Source of the DNA: Syntrophaceae bacterium
GTDB taxonomy: Bacteria > Desulfobacterota > Syntrophia > Syntrophales > UBA2185
Direction: 5' to 3'
Assembly (NCBI GenBank): GCA_003508565.1
Contig: DNUI01000087.1
Coordinates: 4,703-13,221 of the forward strand
Length of the DNA: 8,519 nucleotides
The translations under genes were made by a program, and so were the position numbers. Positions 1 through 6,294 of the stretch are shown here, piece by piece. The notes beneath the pieces are model-generated. The model ran no database searches. It was not told the DNA's origin and worked only from the letters and a program-made list of their open reading frames with translations. Position 1 is the stretch's first letter. The number at the start of each line of letters is the position of its first letter.

Positions 1-46
1 CCATGATCAGCCCCATGGTGAGTAAAATTATCCAAAACTTTCTCAT
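1..46 (-). CDS. N-terminal fragment of an exported or membrane protein
   Basis: Only the first 15 codons lie in the window; the gene continues past the left edge. The start is ATG (46-44), with a strong Shine-Dalgarno sequence AGGAGG at 53-58 and a 6-base spacer, so the start is well supported. The visible residues MRKFWIILLTMGLIM have a positive n-region (R2, K3) followed by an uninterrupted hydrophobic stretch, as in a Sec signal peptide, a lipoprotein leader or a first membrane helix. No cysteine lipobox or cleavage site is reached. It is divergent from the methyltransferase gene. Function cannot be assigned from 15 residues. Confidence 0.6.
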   Translation of the reverse strand, partial: MRKFWIILLTMGLIM

Positions 47-298
47 TTTTTTCCTCCTGATTATAGTGTTGTAAAATTGATCTTTCCGGGCATACCCTTA
101 AAAAGACCACTCAAGTGTTGCAAAAATCTCTTAACTACTCTTAATAACATACAGAAAGTATTTACATCTCAGCCCGCGCAGTACCTCCTTTCTTTTAAAT
201 ATTTGTGTGCATACTATCTGAGGAATGTTACAATGTGATTAAGCAACTATTAAGATTTGATGAAAAAAGATTTGCAGGTCATGCACAAGGAGTGATGT
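47..298. other. Divergent intergenic region, signal peptide gene / methyltransferase
   Basis: These 252 AT-rich bases lie between two divergent genes. On the plus strand there is an extended -10 candidate (see 206-234) and a Shine-Dalgarno sequence for the methyltransferase (AAGGAG, 287-292). On the minus strand there is the Shine-Dalgarno of the left-edge gene. An isolated AAAGGAGGT (minus strand, about 182-190) has no ATG, GTG or TTG start at a usable distance. I see no hairpin terminator, tRNA or repeat here. Confidence 0.5.
206..234 (+). promoter_or_regulatory. Candidate extended -10 promoter for the methyltransferase gene
   Basis: TGTTACAAT at 226-234 reads as an extended -10 (TG, one base, TACAAT; 5 of 6 to TATAAT). 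With a 17-base spacer the -35 would be TGTGCA (206-211), only 3 of 6 to consensus, which is typical of extended -10 promoters. The predicted start near 241 gives a leader of about 58 bases. This is pattern-based only. Confidence 0.35.
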
Positions 299-862
299 AT
301 GCGCGTGAATATATTTGGCAAGGGTATGGACAGGATGCCGGATACAGCTTTCCGGATTATGGCCTTGACGTATAAGGTCAGAGACATATTTGTTCACAGG
401 GACGATATCCTGGATGAATTCGGTATCCATCGGGGGCATAACATTGTTGATTACGGCTGTGGACCGGGATCATACATCAGGAAAGCATCCGAACTGGTGG
501 GCGTAGGGGGTATGGTCTATGCTGTCGATATTCATGAACTCGCAATTAAAGCGGTAAAGAAACGCATCGAAAAAGAAAATTTACGCAACGTTACTGCTCT
601 TGTAGTTTCGAATGAGAAATGTCCGTTAGCGGATAACAGTATCGATCTCATCTATGCCCTTGACATGTTTCATATGGTTGCAAATCCCGATACCTTTTTA
701 AAGGAGCTTAACCGGATAGTAAAGCCTGATGGGATTCTTTTTATCGATAATGGACACCAGAGACGGAGTGAGGCGAAGACAAAGATCCATTCCTCAGGAT
801 GTTGGAAGATCACGGAAGAAAAACCCCGATATATGAAATGCCGGAGTATAAAAGGAACATAA
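299..862 (+). CDS. Class I SAM-dependent methyltransferase, substrate unknown
   Basis: The 187-residue protein has a Rossmann-type class I methyltransferase fold. Motif I, the glycine-rich SAM loop, is VDYGCGPG (residues 50-57). The acidic residue ending strand 2 is D77 in VYAVDIHE, expected to bind the SAM ribose. The later strand motif is DNSIDLIYALDMFH (112-125), and the post-core strand is GILFID (145-150). It belongs to the broad Methyltransf_11-like group and is cytoplasmic, with no signal peptide or membrane segment. The start at 299 is chosen because AAGGAG (287-292) lies 6 bases upstream; internal Met10 and Met13 lack a good ribosome-binding site. The length is normal for a minimal family member, and the C-terminus looks complete rather than frameshifted. 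The gene stands alone and converges on trkH. Nothing in sequence or context fixes the methyl acceptor (small molecule, quinone-like lipid or protein). Confidence 0.85.
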   Translation: MRVNIFGKGMDRMPDTAFRIMALTYKVRDIFVHRDDILDEFGIHRGHNIVDYGCGPGSYIRKASELVGVGGMVYAVDIHELAIKAVKKRIEKENLRNVTALVVSNEKCPLADNSIDLIYALDMFHMVANPDTFLKELNRIVKPDGILFIDNGHQRRSEAKTKIHSSGCWKITEEKPRYMKCRSIKGT

Positions 863-974
863 CAAGAAAAACTGTGGGGAACCTGACTTCGACTCTTGTT
901 GCAGCAATACAAGACCTCAGAGGTAAGTTGATATATCAAAAGGAATCTCTTATCAAGTTTAATCCGTTGGACAG

Positions 975-2423
975 CTATCTCTTCCAGAATCCGGGCATGA
1001 GGAGCACAATGATTGTGAATATTTCCAGGCGACCCAGGAGCATACAGAAAATCAATATCCATTTGCCCAGGAAGGGGACCCCGGAATAATTATTCGTGGG
1101 GCCAACAGAGCCAAGGCCGGGACCCACGTTGCCAAGACAGGTTGCAACGGAAGAAATGGATGAAATCATGTCCAGTCCGAGGAGCGACATGAACAGAGTG
1201 GCAATGGCGAACAAACCCATATACAGGGCAAAAAATCCCCATATACTCCTGAGAACGCTTTGCGATACGGGCGTGTCCCCCAGTTTGACAACCGTTGTAG
1301 CATGGGGATGGATGATGCGGAATATTTCGAGATAACTGTGCTTCAGCAGCAGAATGAAGCGCATGAACTTTATTGCCCCGCCTGTTGAACCCGCCATGCT
1401 GCCTAAAAACATACACATCAGCAGGATCAACTGGGAAAAGGCGGGCCATTTTTCATAATCAGCCGTGATGAATCCTGTGGTCGTGATGATGGAAACAACC
1501 TGAAATGTGGCATAACGAAGTGCGTCCGTTATGCTGTCATACACGTTACCGTAAATGTTGTATGTCACCAGGAGGGAGAAAGCAATGACAACTGCCCAAA
1601 AGACCCGAAGTTCGGGATCCTTTTTTACTGTAGTAAACTGACCCCTGAAGAGTTTGTAATGAAGGGAAAAACTCGTCCCGGCGATCATCATGAAGACAAC
1701 GATGATGAAATCAAAATAAAGACTGCCGTAATGGGCGATGCTTGCGTTCTTGGTTGAAAATCCACCCGTGGGCATTGTCGTGAATGTGTGGCAGACGGCA
1801 TCGAAAAGGGGCATCCCGCCGCCGAACAACAACCCGATCTGAACAACGGTGAAGATAATATAAATCTTCCATAGAGACGCGGCTGTATCGGCGATCCGCG
1901 GCGTGAGTTTGTCGACCACGGGACTTGGCGTTTCCGCTTTGTAAAGCTGCATCCCCCCGATCCCCAGGAAGGGGAGAATAGCAATTGTCAGAACAATGAT
2001 CCCCATGCCCCCCAGCCACTGGGTCTCGCTTCTCCACAGCAGGATTCCCATGGGAAGTTTTTCAATGTCCGTGAGAATGCTGGCTCCTGTGGTGGTGAAA
2101 CCGGACATGCTTTCAAAGTAGGCATCCGTCAGGTTTGTGATCGACCCCGACAGCACGTAGGGCACGGTTGCGATGGCGCAGGCAACGATCCACCCAAGCG
2201 AGACAATGATAACTCCGTCACGGTGACTTAAGTAACGTTCCGATGGTTTGCCGGCTAACGTGAAGATGATCAGCCCCAGAACGCACGTGAGCGCCATGGA
2301 ATAGAGCAGAGACTTTTCACTGCCGTCAACATGGACAAGTGACACGATGAGAGGTCCGCTCATGGAAAGTCCCAGAAAAATGATGAGGATTCCCATCATC
2401 CGTGTGATGAGTCGAATATTCAC
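975..2423 (-). CDS. trkH: Trk potassium uptake, membrane subunit TrkH
   Basis: TrkH is the ion-conducting subunit of the Trk K+ uptake system in the inner membrane and works with the cytoplasmic NAD-binding TrkA. The 482 residues match the family's usual length. The four pore-loop repeats that build the selectivity filter are visible in order: TTTGAS (110-115), PTGGFS (218-223), TTTGF (314-318) and GNVGPG (431-436). R465 in the last repeat (GRLEIFT) corresponds to the conserved arginine of this family, and many hydrophobic helices alternate with the loops. The start is GTG (2423-2421), whose bases overlap the trkA stop TGA (2422-2420) in a GTGA junction. Translation is therefore probably coupled to trkA. 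The C-terminus ends normally (PGFWKR). The gene lies last in the clc-trkA-trkH block and converges on the methyltransferase gene. TrkG is an equivalent name for the same role. Confidence 0.95.
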   Translation of the reverse strand: MNIRLITRMMGILIIFLGLSMSGPLIVSLVHVDGSEKSLLYSMALTCVLGLIIFTLAGKPSERYLSHRDGVIIVSLGWIVACAIATVPYVLSGSITNLTDAYFESMSGFTTTGASILTDIEKLPMGILLWRSETQWLGGMGIIVLTIAILPFLGIGGMQLYKAETPSPVVDKLTPRIADTAASLWKIYIIFTVVQIGLLFGGGMPLFDAVCHTFTTMPTGGFSTKNASIAHYGSLYFDFIIVVFMMIAGTSFSLHYKLFRGQFTTVKKDPELRVFWAVVIAFSLLVTYNIYGNVYDSITDALRYATFQVVSIITTTGFITADYEKWPAFSQLILLMCMFLGSMAGSTGGAIKFMRFILLLKHSYLEIFRIIHPHATTVVKLGDTPVSQSVLRSIWGFFALYMGLFAIATLFMSLLGLDMISSISSVATCLGNVGPGLGSVGPTNNYSGVPFLGKWILIFCMLLGRLEIFTIIVLLMPGFWKR

Positions 2424-3781
2424 GCGAAATACTCCAGCTTGACCGTCAGCAGGTCTTCCAACTGGGGTACAACCTGCTGCATGGCAAAAATAATTAACCG
2501 GTCATTGGCTTTGATGATGGTCTCTCCCTTGGGAATAATAATCTCCTCGCCCCGAATGACGGCCCCCACTATCGCGCCTTCGGGAAATTTCACCTGCGAC
2601 AGAGGTACATTTACAATATCGGATGTTTCCAGCGCTTCTGCCTCGATTGCCTCTGCGTGCTCCTCCCGCAGAGGAACAACTGAGATAATTTTACCCCGCC
2701 GGATGTACTGAAGAATCGCTCGGACAGCGAACATTCTCGGATTGATCACCGTATCGAGACCAATGGAACACACAACGGGCATATAGCTTAATTTGCTTAC
2801 CCGCGTGATGGTTCTTTTTGTACCGAGATCTTTGGCAAGAAGAGAGATGAGAACGTTGCTCTCTTCGTCGCCGGTAACGGCAATCATCATATCAGCATCC
2901 TCTGCGCGTTCCTCCCGGAGAAGGTCTCTGTCCGTTCCATCACCCCGTATGACGACGACCTTCTTGAGCATAACCGCAAGCTCTTTACATCGTTCACCGT
3001 CCATATCCATGATTTTTACATTCAATTTTCTGCCGTCGAGGGTACTTGCGATGGCGGCACCCATTTCCCCTCCGCCAACAATCAGGATGTTTTTTGTTTC
3101 TTTCGTGTTAATGTGGAACTGTTCCAGGACTCGTTCGAGATCGGAGGACCGGGCAACGATATATACCAGGTCATTCGCTTGTATGATATCTCTTCCACGG
3201 GGAATTATAATCCTGTGCCCCCTTAATATGGCTGCTATCAGAAAATCACCTTCTATCGCCTTCATGGAAATCAATTGCCGACCGGCAAGGGGGGATCCCC
3301 CGGTAATGCTGAAGCCGATGAGTTTCACCTGTCCCCCCGCGAATTCGATCACCTCGGAGGCACCGGGAACGTTCATCAGGTTAAGCACGGTCTCTACCAT
3401 CATGGAGCGGGTGTTAATAATCATGTCCACGCCCAGCAGTTCCTTTTTAAACAGCTCTTTTTCCTTCAGGTACTCCTGGTTTTTGACCCGTGCAACCTTT
3501 ATCATGTAACGGTTGAGATTTCTTGCAAGAAGGCAGGAGATTAGATTCACCTCGTCACTGTCCGTGGCAGCGACAAGCATATCGGCTTCCTCGAGACGCA
3601 ATTCCCTGAGGATTTTTGGGCTTGTCCCCGATCCGAGGATGGATTGTACATCAAGATTTTCATTGATGCGCCTGATTTTCCTCGGATCCTTGTCAATGAT
3701 GACTACCTCATGCTTTTCCTCGGACAGTTTCTTGGCTATGTGAAAACCAACCTCGCCGGCGCCTATGATGACAATTTTCAT
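2420..3781 (-). CDS. trkA: Trk potassium uptake, regulatory subunit TrkA
   Basis: TrkA is the peripheral, nucleotide-binding gating subunit of the Trk K+ transporter. The 453 residues form the full double-RCK arrangement. The first Rossmann domain has GAGEVG (7-12) and an acidic D30 at the end of strand 2, suiting NAD(H). It is followed by an RCK_C (TrkA_C) domain at about 140-222. The second Rossmann domain has GGGEMG (236-241) and D259, followed by a second RCK_C domain at about 365-445. The ATG at 3781 is preceded by a purine-rich GAGGCAGG stretch (about 3783-3790), an acceptable Shine-Dalgarno region. The gene follows clc by 174 bases and overlaps trkH by 4 bases. A near-consensus promoter in that gap (3909-3937) implies that trkA-trkH can be transcribed without clc. 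All expected motifs are intact. Confidence 0.95.
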   Translation of the reverse strand: MKIVIIGAGEVGFHIAKKLSEEKHEVVIIDKDPRKIRRINENLDVQSILGSGTSPKILRELRLEEADMLVAATDSDEVNLISCLLARNLNRYMIKVARVKNQEYLKEKELFKKELLGVDMIINTRSMMVETVLNLMNVPGASEVIEFAGGQVKLIGFSITGGSPLAGRQLISMKAIEGDFLIAAILRGHRIIIPRGRDIIQANDLVYIVARSSDLERVLEQFHINTKETKNILIVGGGEMGAAIASTLDGRKLNVKIMDMDGERCKELAVMLKKVVVIRGDGTDRDLLREERAEDADMMIAVTGDEESNVLISLLAKDLGTKRTITRVSKLSYMPVVCSIGLDTVINPRMFAVRAILQYIRRGKIISVVPLREEHAEAIEAEALETSDIVNVPLSQVKFPEGAIVGAVIRGEEIIIPKGETIIKANDRLIIFAMQQVVPQLEDLLTVKLEYFA

Positions 3782-3908
3782 GCCTGCCTCTTTGTGTGCA
3801 ACCAGGTTTCCTGCTCAGATTTCATAGACCAGTCCGCTCATCACAATCAATCCTTGCGTTCTGATCAGCGTACGTTGTCTGAAAAAATGAAATTTCGCAT
3901 TGCTCGCC

Positions 3909-3937
3909 ACTATATTGAAAAGCATTTTACGTGTCAA
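3909..3937 (-). promoter_or_regulatory. Sigma70 promoter for trkA-trkH
   Basis: On the minus strand, -35 TTGACA (3937-3932, perfect) is followed after exactly 17 bases by -10 TATAGT (3914-3909, 5 of 6). The predicted transcription start near 3902 gives a leader of about 120 bases before the trkA ATG. The promoter begins only 18 bases downstream of the clc stop codon, so trkA-trkH probably has a dedicated transcript in addition to any read-through from clc. No terminator hairpin is visible between the two genes. Confidence 0.7.
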
Positions 3938-3955
3938 CAACAAGGTTTTTCTTAT

Positions 3956-5332
3956 TCACACGTTGTTCTCGTCGTCATCGCCCCTTTTTCCCAGGAGTTT
4001 TTTGATCTTTTCAAAAATCTTAAAACCTAATCCTATGAGGCTTTTTTCGCGAAGCTTAAACGTCGTGTTCACGCTCTCCAGTTCCTTCCCCACTTCCACC
4101 TCAACGGAAGAGGATTTCTTCAACGCCAGTATCTGTGACGGGAAAAGACTCCTGTGACCAGTCATAAGGAAACTGACAACACAGGCAATTGCAGTGTAAG
4201 GAGCGATGGCGCTCCCAAAAAATTCTATGGCCAGGATACTCGCCGCAATGGGCGTATTTGCCGCTCCCGCGAGAAGACTCACGAGACCGACGGCGGCGAA
4301 GGTAGCCCTGTCCAGTCCGAATATGTGCCCGAAGAGGCTTCCTGCAGTTGCCCCGACACACAATATGGGCATGACAATGCCGCCGGTTCCCCCGAAATTC
4401 AAGGTAATGCTGGTAAAGATGGCTTTTAAGAGAAACGCATACAGGACAATGTGTTCTCCTCTCAGGGAAGACTGTATGGATTCCAGGCCGGTACCGAGAT
4501 ATTGCTTCGAGAATATGAAGGTCAGGCCTATCAGAACCGCGCCTCCAACGAGCGCTCTGACAGGCAATGACGGGCTCACTTTTTCCGCAACCTTTTGGCC
4601 GTATCGTAATGCCGCAATGAGAATAATGGAACAAACGCCGAAAAAAATCCCTGCCAGCACTATTTTAAAAATAAAGGCTTCCGTAATGGCCGGAACAAAA
4701 TTGACGGGGTAATACTGGTAATGAATGCCGAGGAGCGTCGCAATATGATAGCTTGTGATCCCCGCAATGATGGAAGGAAGAAGGATTTCATAGACAATAC
4801 TACCCACATAGAGGACCTCGACGCCGAAAATAGCTCCGGCAAACGGCGCCCCTAGGACTGATGCAAATCCCGCGCTGAGCCCGCATATGACGAGCTTTTT
4901 CCTGTCATTCTCATCGAGCTTAAACAGATCGGCAACAACGGATGAGAGCGTTGCCCCTATCTGGCCGCAGGGACCGACTTGTCCCGCTGATCCCCCTGTG
5001 GCGATGGTGATGATGGTTGCTACAAGCTTCACCGGGACAATGGCCGCGTATATTTTACCCCCCCGTTTGTGAACGGCCTCGACAACCTTTTCTATTCCGT
5101 ATCCCTTGGCGTCAGGCTCTAAATACTTGATTGCCAGAGCACTGATTAATAAACCGAGTGGCAGAAATAAAAAATAATAGGGATACCGGGTGGTGTATGC
5201 CAAACTCCAGTCGAGAAGCTTCAAGAATATGGCCGTCGATAAACCGACGATGGCCCCGATGCCTGTGGCGATTGCCACCCATTTGAGAATACTGATAAAC
5301 AGAATGGATTCTTCGATGAGATGTTTTTTCAT
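3956..5332 (-). CDS. ClC-family chloride protein, channel-like substitutions
   Basis: This 458-residue multi-span membrane protein of the voltage-gated chloride channel/transporter (ClC) family carries the signature loops in order: GYGIE (77-81, in place of GSGIP), GGSAGQVGPCGQIGA (113-127, in place of GREGP), GAPFAGAIFGVEVLY (161-175) and GIVMP (318-322, in place of GxFxP). The wider wording resembles archaeal-type ClC proteins with GGSAGKEGP. V119 occupies the external gating-glutamate position. V173, after E172, occupies the internal proton-glutamate position. Both are glutamate in H+/Cl- exchangers, so channel-like conduction is predicted. The hydrophilic tail (about 405-458) ends in a basic amphipathic stretch and an acidic DDDE cluster; there are no CBS domains. 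ATG 5332 is the first start after an in-frame TAG at 5342-5344, and it lacks a clear Shine-Dalgarno. The gene is divergent from marR and upstream of trkA. The transported anion is not proven. Confidence 0.9.
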   Translation of the reverse strand: MKKHLIEESILFISILKWVAIATGIGAIVGLSTAIFLKLLDWSLAYTTRYPYYFLFLPLGLLISALAIKYLEPDAKGYGIEKVVEAVHKRGGKIYAAIVPVKLVATIITIATGGSAGQVGPCGQIGATLSSVVADLFKLDENDRKKLVICGLSAGFASVLGAPFAGAIFGVEVLYVGSIVYEILLPSIIAGITSYHIATLLGIHYQYYPVNFVPAITEAFIFKIVLAGIFFGVCSIILIAALRYGQKVAEKVSPSLPVRALVGGAVLIGLTFIFSKQYLGTGLESIQSSLRGEHIVLYAFLLKAIFTSITLNFGGTGGIVMPILCVGATAGSLFGHIFGLDRATFAAVGLVSLLAGAANTPIAASILAIEFFGSAIAPYTAIACVVSFLMTGHRSLFPSQILALKKSSSVEVEVGKELESVNTTFKLREKSLIGLGFKIFEKIKKLLGKRGDDDENNV

Positions 5333-5401
5333 ATCAGGTAACTACAAGTACAAGTGCAGCGAACAAGAACAGGGCTATTGTATGATCATGACTTTTGTTT
5401 A

Positions 5402-5431
5402 TTTTTACCTGTTACATATTACATTTGTCAA
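5402..5431 (-). promoter_or_regulatory. Candidate promoter for clc
   Basis: On the minus strand a perfect -35 TTGACA (5431-5426) is followed after 18 bases by TAAAAA (5407-5402, 4 of 6). The predicted start near 5395 gives a leader of about 60 bases. An alternative -10, TGTAAT, lies further upstream but pairs with a weaker -35. The choice of -10 is uncertain; the -35 is convincing. Confidence 0.45.
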
Positions 5432-5460
5432 TTGATTTTTGCACAAATTATTTGTATATA
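5432..5460 (+). promoter_or_regulatory. Candidate promoter for marR
   Basis: -35 TTGATT (5432-5437) and -10 TATATA (5455-5460) are separated by exactly 17 bases. The predicted start near 5467 gives a leader of about 44 bases to the marR ATG. The operator candidate at 5442-5458 fills the spacer and covers the first part of the -10, the classic position for autorepression by a MarR protein. Confidence 0.55.
5442..5458. promoter_or_regulatory. Candidate MarR operator, copy 1
   Basis: CACAAATTATTTGTATA contains a perfect inverted repeat, ACAAAT-T-ATTTGT (5443-5455). The same 17 bases recur at 6057-6073 with two transitions (15 of 17 identical). It overlaps the spacer and -10 of the marR promoter. 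Size, symmetry and position fit a MarR-family binding site. Binding itself is inferred. Confidence 0.6.
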
Positions 5461-5510
5461 AAAATACATTTTGTTCCATAAAGCAATTGTAGCAGCAGGA
5501 AGGAGTGAAC

Positions 5511-6029
5511 ATGGCCAAAAAAGCACTCGTAGTGTCAGGGATAATCGATAATATCCGAAGAGTATTCAAAGTGGTAAATGAACAGTCGAAGAAGGCTGAA
5601 CGCGAAACCGGCATTACGGGGCCTCAACTGTGGGCGATCAAGGTTATCGGGGATTCATCCCCCGTGAGGGTATCTGACCTCGCCAGCCGAATGCATCTTC
5701 ATCCTGCCACTGTAGTCGGCATACTTGACCGGCTTGAATCACGGGGGCTTGTGAAGCGAATCCGTTCGAAAGATGATAGGCGGGTTGTGAAAGTTCAACT
5801 GACAGATGACGGCAAAAATATTGTAACGAACGCACCCCAGGTTGCCCAGGGTTTGCTCGTTGCCGGGCTGGAGGTTTTACCCATAAAGAGGCTTCACGAA
5901 ATATCCTCATCTCTTGAGGAACTTGTCCATATCCTGGGAGCCCAGGAGTTACCTGCTCAATTGATGCTCTCAACAGAGGTAAACCTGCCCAAGCGGAAGA
6001 AACCTGCGCAGGGAGAGAGTCAGTGTTGA
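5511..6029 (+). CDS. MarR-family transcriptional regulator
   Basis: The 172-residue protein is a winged helix-turn-helix regulator of the MarR family, expected to act as a DNA-binding dimer. The DNA-binding core spans about 36-106. It includes the HTH segment VRVSDLASRMHLHPATVVG (52-70), recognition-helix residues running into ILDRLESRGLV (71-81), and the beta wing RIRSKDDRRVVKVQLTD with the family hallmark DDRR (88-91). Flanking helices (10-30 and 110-145) would form the dimer interface, followed by a short basic, low-complexity tail. ATG 5511 is preferred over an in-frame GTG at 5505, because GGAG (5502-5505) sits 5 bases from the ATG and overlaps the GTG. The gene is divergent from clc and upstream of usp, with matching operator-like sites on both sides of it. 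The ligand is unknown. The only cysteine is the last residue, so classical thiol sensing is not suggested. Confidence 0.92.
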   Translation: MAKKALVVSGIIDNIRRVFKVVNEQSKKAERETGITGPQLWAIKVIGDSSPVRVSDLASRMHLHPATVVGILDRLESRGLVKRIRSKDDRRVVKVQLTDDGKNIVTNAPQVAQGLLVAGLEVLPIKRLHEISSSLEELVHILGAQELPAQLMLSTEVNLPKRKKPAQGESQC

Positions 6030-6056
6030 AAGTAATAGATAAAATTATAATATGTA

Positions 6057-6073
6057 CACAAACTATTTGTACA
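6057..6073. promoter_or_regulatory. Candidate MarR operator, copy 2
   Basis: CACAAACTATTTGTACA is a near-identical repeat of the site on the marR promoter (15 of 17). Here the symmetry is extended by TGTACA at 6053-6058 and again at 6068-6073, giving 21 bases with perfect 6-base outer arms. It lies 8 bases upstream of the -35 of the usp promoter, where binding could repress or activate. Confidence 0.55.
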
Positions 6074-6081
6074 GAAATCTG

Positions 6082-6110
6082 TTGACAAAGAAACAAATAA
6101 TGCGTATATT
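6082..6110 (+). promoter_or_regulatory. Strong sigma70 promoter for usp, with operator-like spacer
   Basis: A perfect -35 TTGACA (6082-6087), a 17-base spacer and -10 TATATT (6105-6110, 5 of 6) make this one of the best promoter matches in the window. The predicted start near 6117 gives a leader of about 178 bases before usp. The spacer contains ACAAATAATGCGT (6093-6105), which matches 11 of 13 positions of the reverse complement of operator copy 1. Tight control by the adjacent MarR protein is therefore plausible. Confidence 0.7.
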
Positions 6111-6237
6111 TATGGAAAAAGCAGCATATGAAGAACTGTTTTTTGAGATTCAGGATAATTGTGAATATCCAATAAGGTAAAGGCTTATACGGCCTGTGTA
6201 TAGATAAGGGGGAGTAAATAAACCGGAAAAACAGAGA

Positions 6238-6266
6238 ATCCCGGAAGAGTTTTAAATAACCGGGAT
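6238..6266 (+). other. Stem-loop in the usp 5' leader
   Basis: ATCCCGG (6238-6244) and CCGGGAT (6260-6266) form a perfect 7-bp stem around a 15-base AT-rich loop. It ends 14 bases before the Shine-Dalgarno of usp. There is no T-run after it, so it is not a standard terminator. It may affect mRNA stability or translation, or be neutral. Confidence 0.4.
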
Positions 6267-6294
6267 AATCCCAACCAGAGAAAGGAGGAGAAAG

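Larger units (their letters stand above)
5333..5510. promoter_or_regulatory. Divergent clc / marR control region
   Basis: These 178 very AT-rich bases contain back-to-back promoter elements for clc (minus) and marR (plus). Their -35 boxes abut at 5426-5437. A 17-bp near-palindromic operator candidate lies at 5442-5458. The stretch nearest clc (5333-5395) shows only a small ATGATCAT palindrome around 5380 and no strong ribosome-binding site. A regulator bound at the operator would sit on the marR promoter and immediately upstream of the clc -35, so one site could influence both genes. Confidence 0.55.
6030..6294. other. Regulatory gap between marR and usp
   Basis: These 265 non-coding bases hold two operator-like sites (6057-6073 and 6093-6105), a near-consensus promoter (6082-6110), a stem-loop in the predicted usp leader (6238-6266) and a very strong Shine-Dalgarno (AAAGGAGG, 6281-6288). 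No terminator follows marR, so read-through into usp is possible. A 22-codon ORF at 6112-6180 begins upstream of the predicted transcript start and has no ribosome-binding site, so it is not called. Confidence 0.55.

Noticed and set aside
60..65. TATAAT on the minus strand before the left-edge gene
   Set aside because: It is a perfect -10 hexamer but lies 13 bases before the ATG, so transcription would start inside the Shine-Dalgarno. No acceptable -35 lies 16-18 bases upstream.
199..212. TATTTGTGTGCATA as a further MarR operator copy
   Set aside because: Only the TATTTGT half matches; the opposite arm is absent and the spacing is shifted.
914..924. ACCTCAGAGGT palindrome between the methyltransferase and trkH as a terminator
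   Set aside because: A one-base centre cannot form a hairpin loop and there is no T-run; chance palindrome.
799..1089. 96-codon plus-strand frame overlapping the methyltransferase end
   Set aside because: I considered it as a frameshifted continuation of the methyltransferase. The methyltransferase C-terminus is already complete, and this frame runs antisense into trkH with no family-like sequence and no ribosome-binding site.
1090..2037. Several long minus-strand frames inside trkH
   Set aside because: These are alternate-frame shadows of trkH with biased composition (rich in Arg, His, Ser and Cys) and no domains.
2793..3509. 238-codon plus-strand open frame opposite trkA
   Set aside because: It lies entirely antisense to the well-supported trkA. 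Its translation is serine- and arginine-rich with no recognisable domain, as expected of a shadow frame.
3815..3841. 8-codon leader peptide (MSGLVYEI) before trkA on the minus strand
   Set aside because: An AAGGA lies 9 bases upstream, but the ORF is very short, has no regulatory codon run and no paired attenuator structure. Chance is the simpler explanation.
3865..3900. 11-codon minus-strand ORF right after the trkA promoter
   Set aside because: It would be essentially leaderless and has no recognisable feature.
6112..6180. 22-codon ORF in the marR-usp gap
   Set aside because: Its ATG lies 2 bases after the -10 box and upstream of the predicted transcript start. It has no Shine-Dalgarno.
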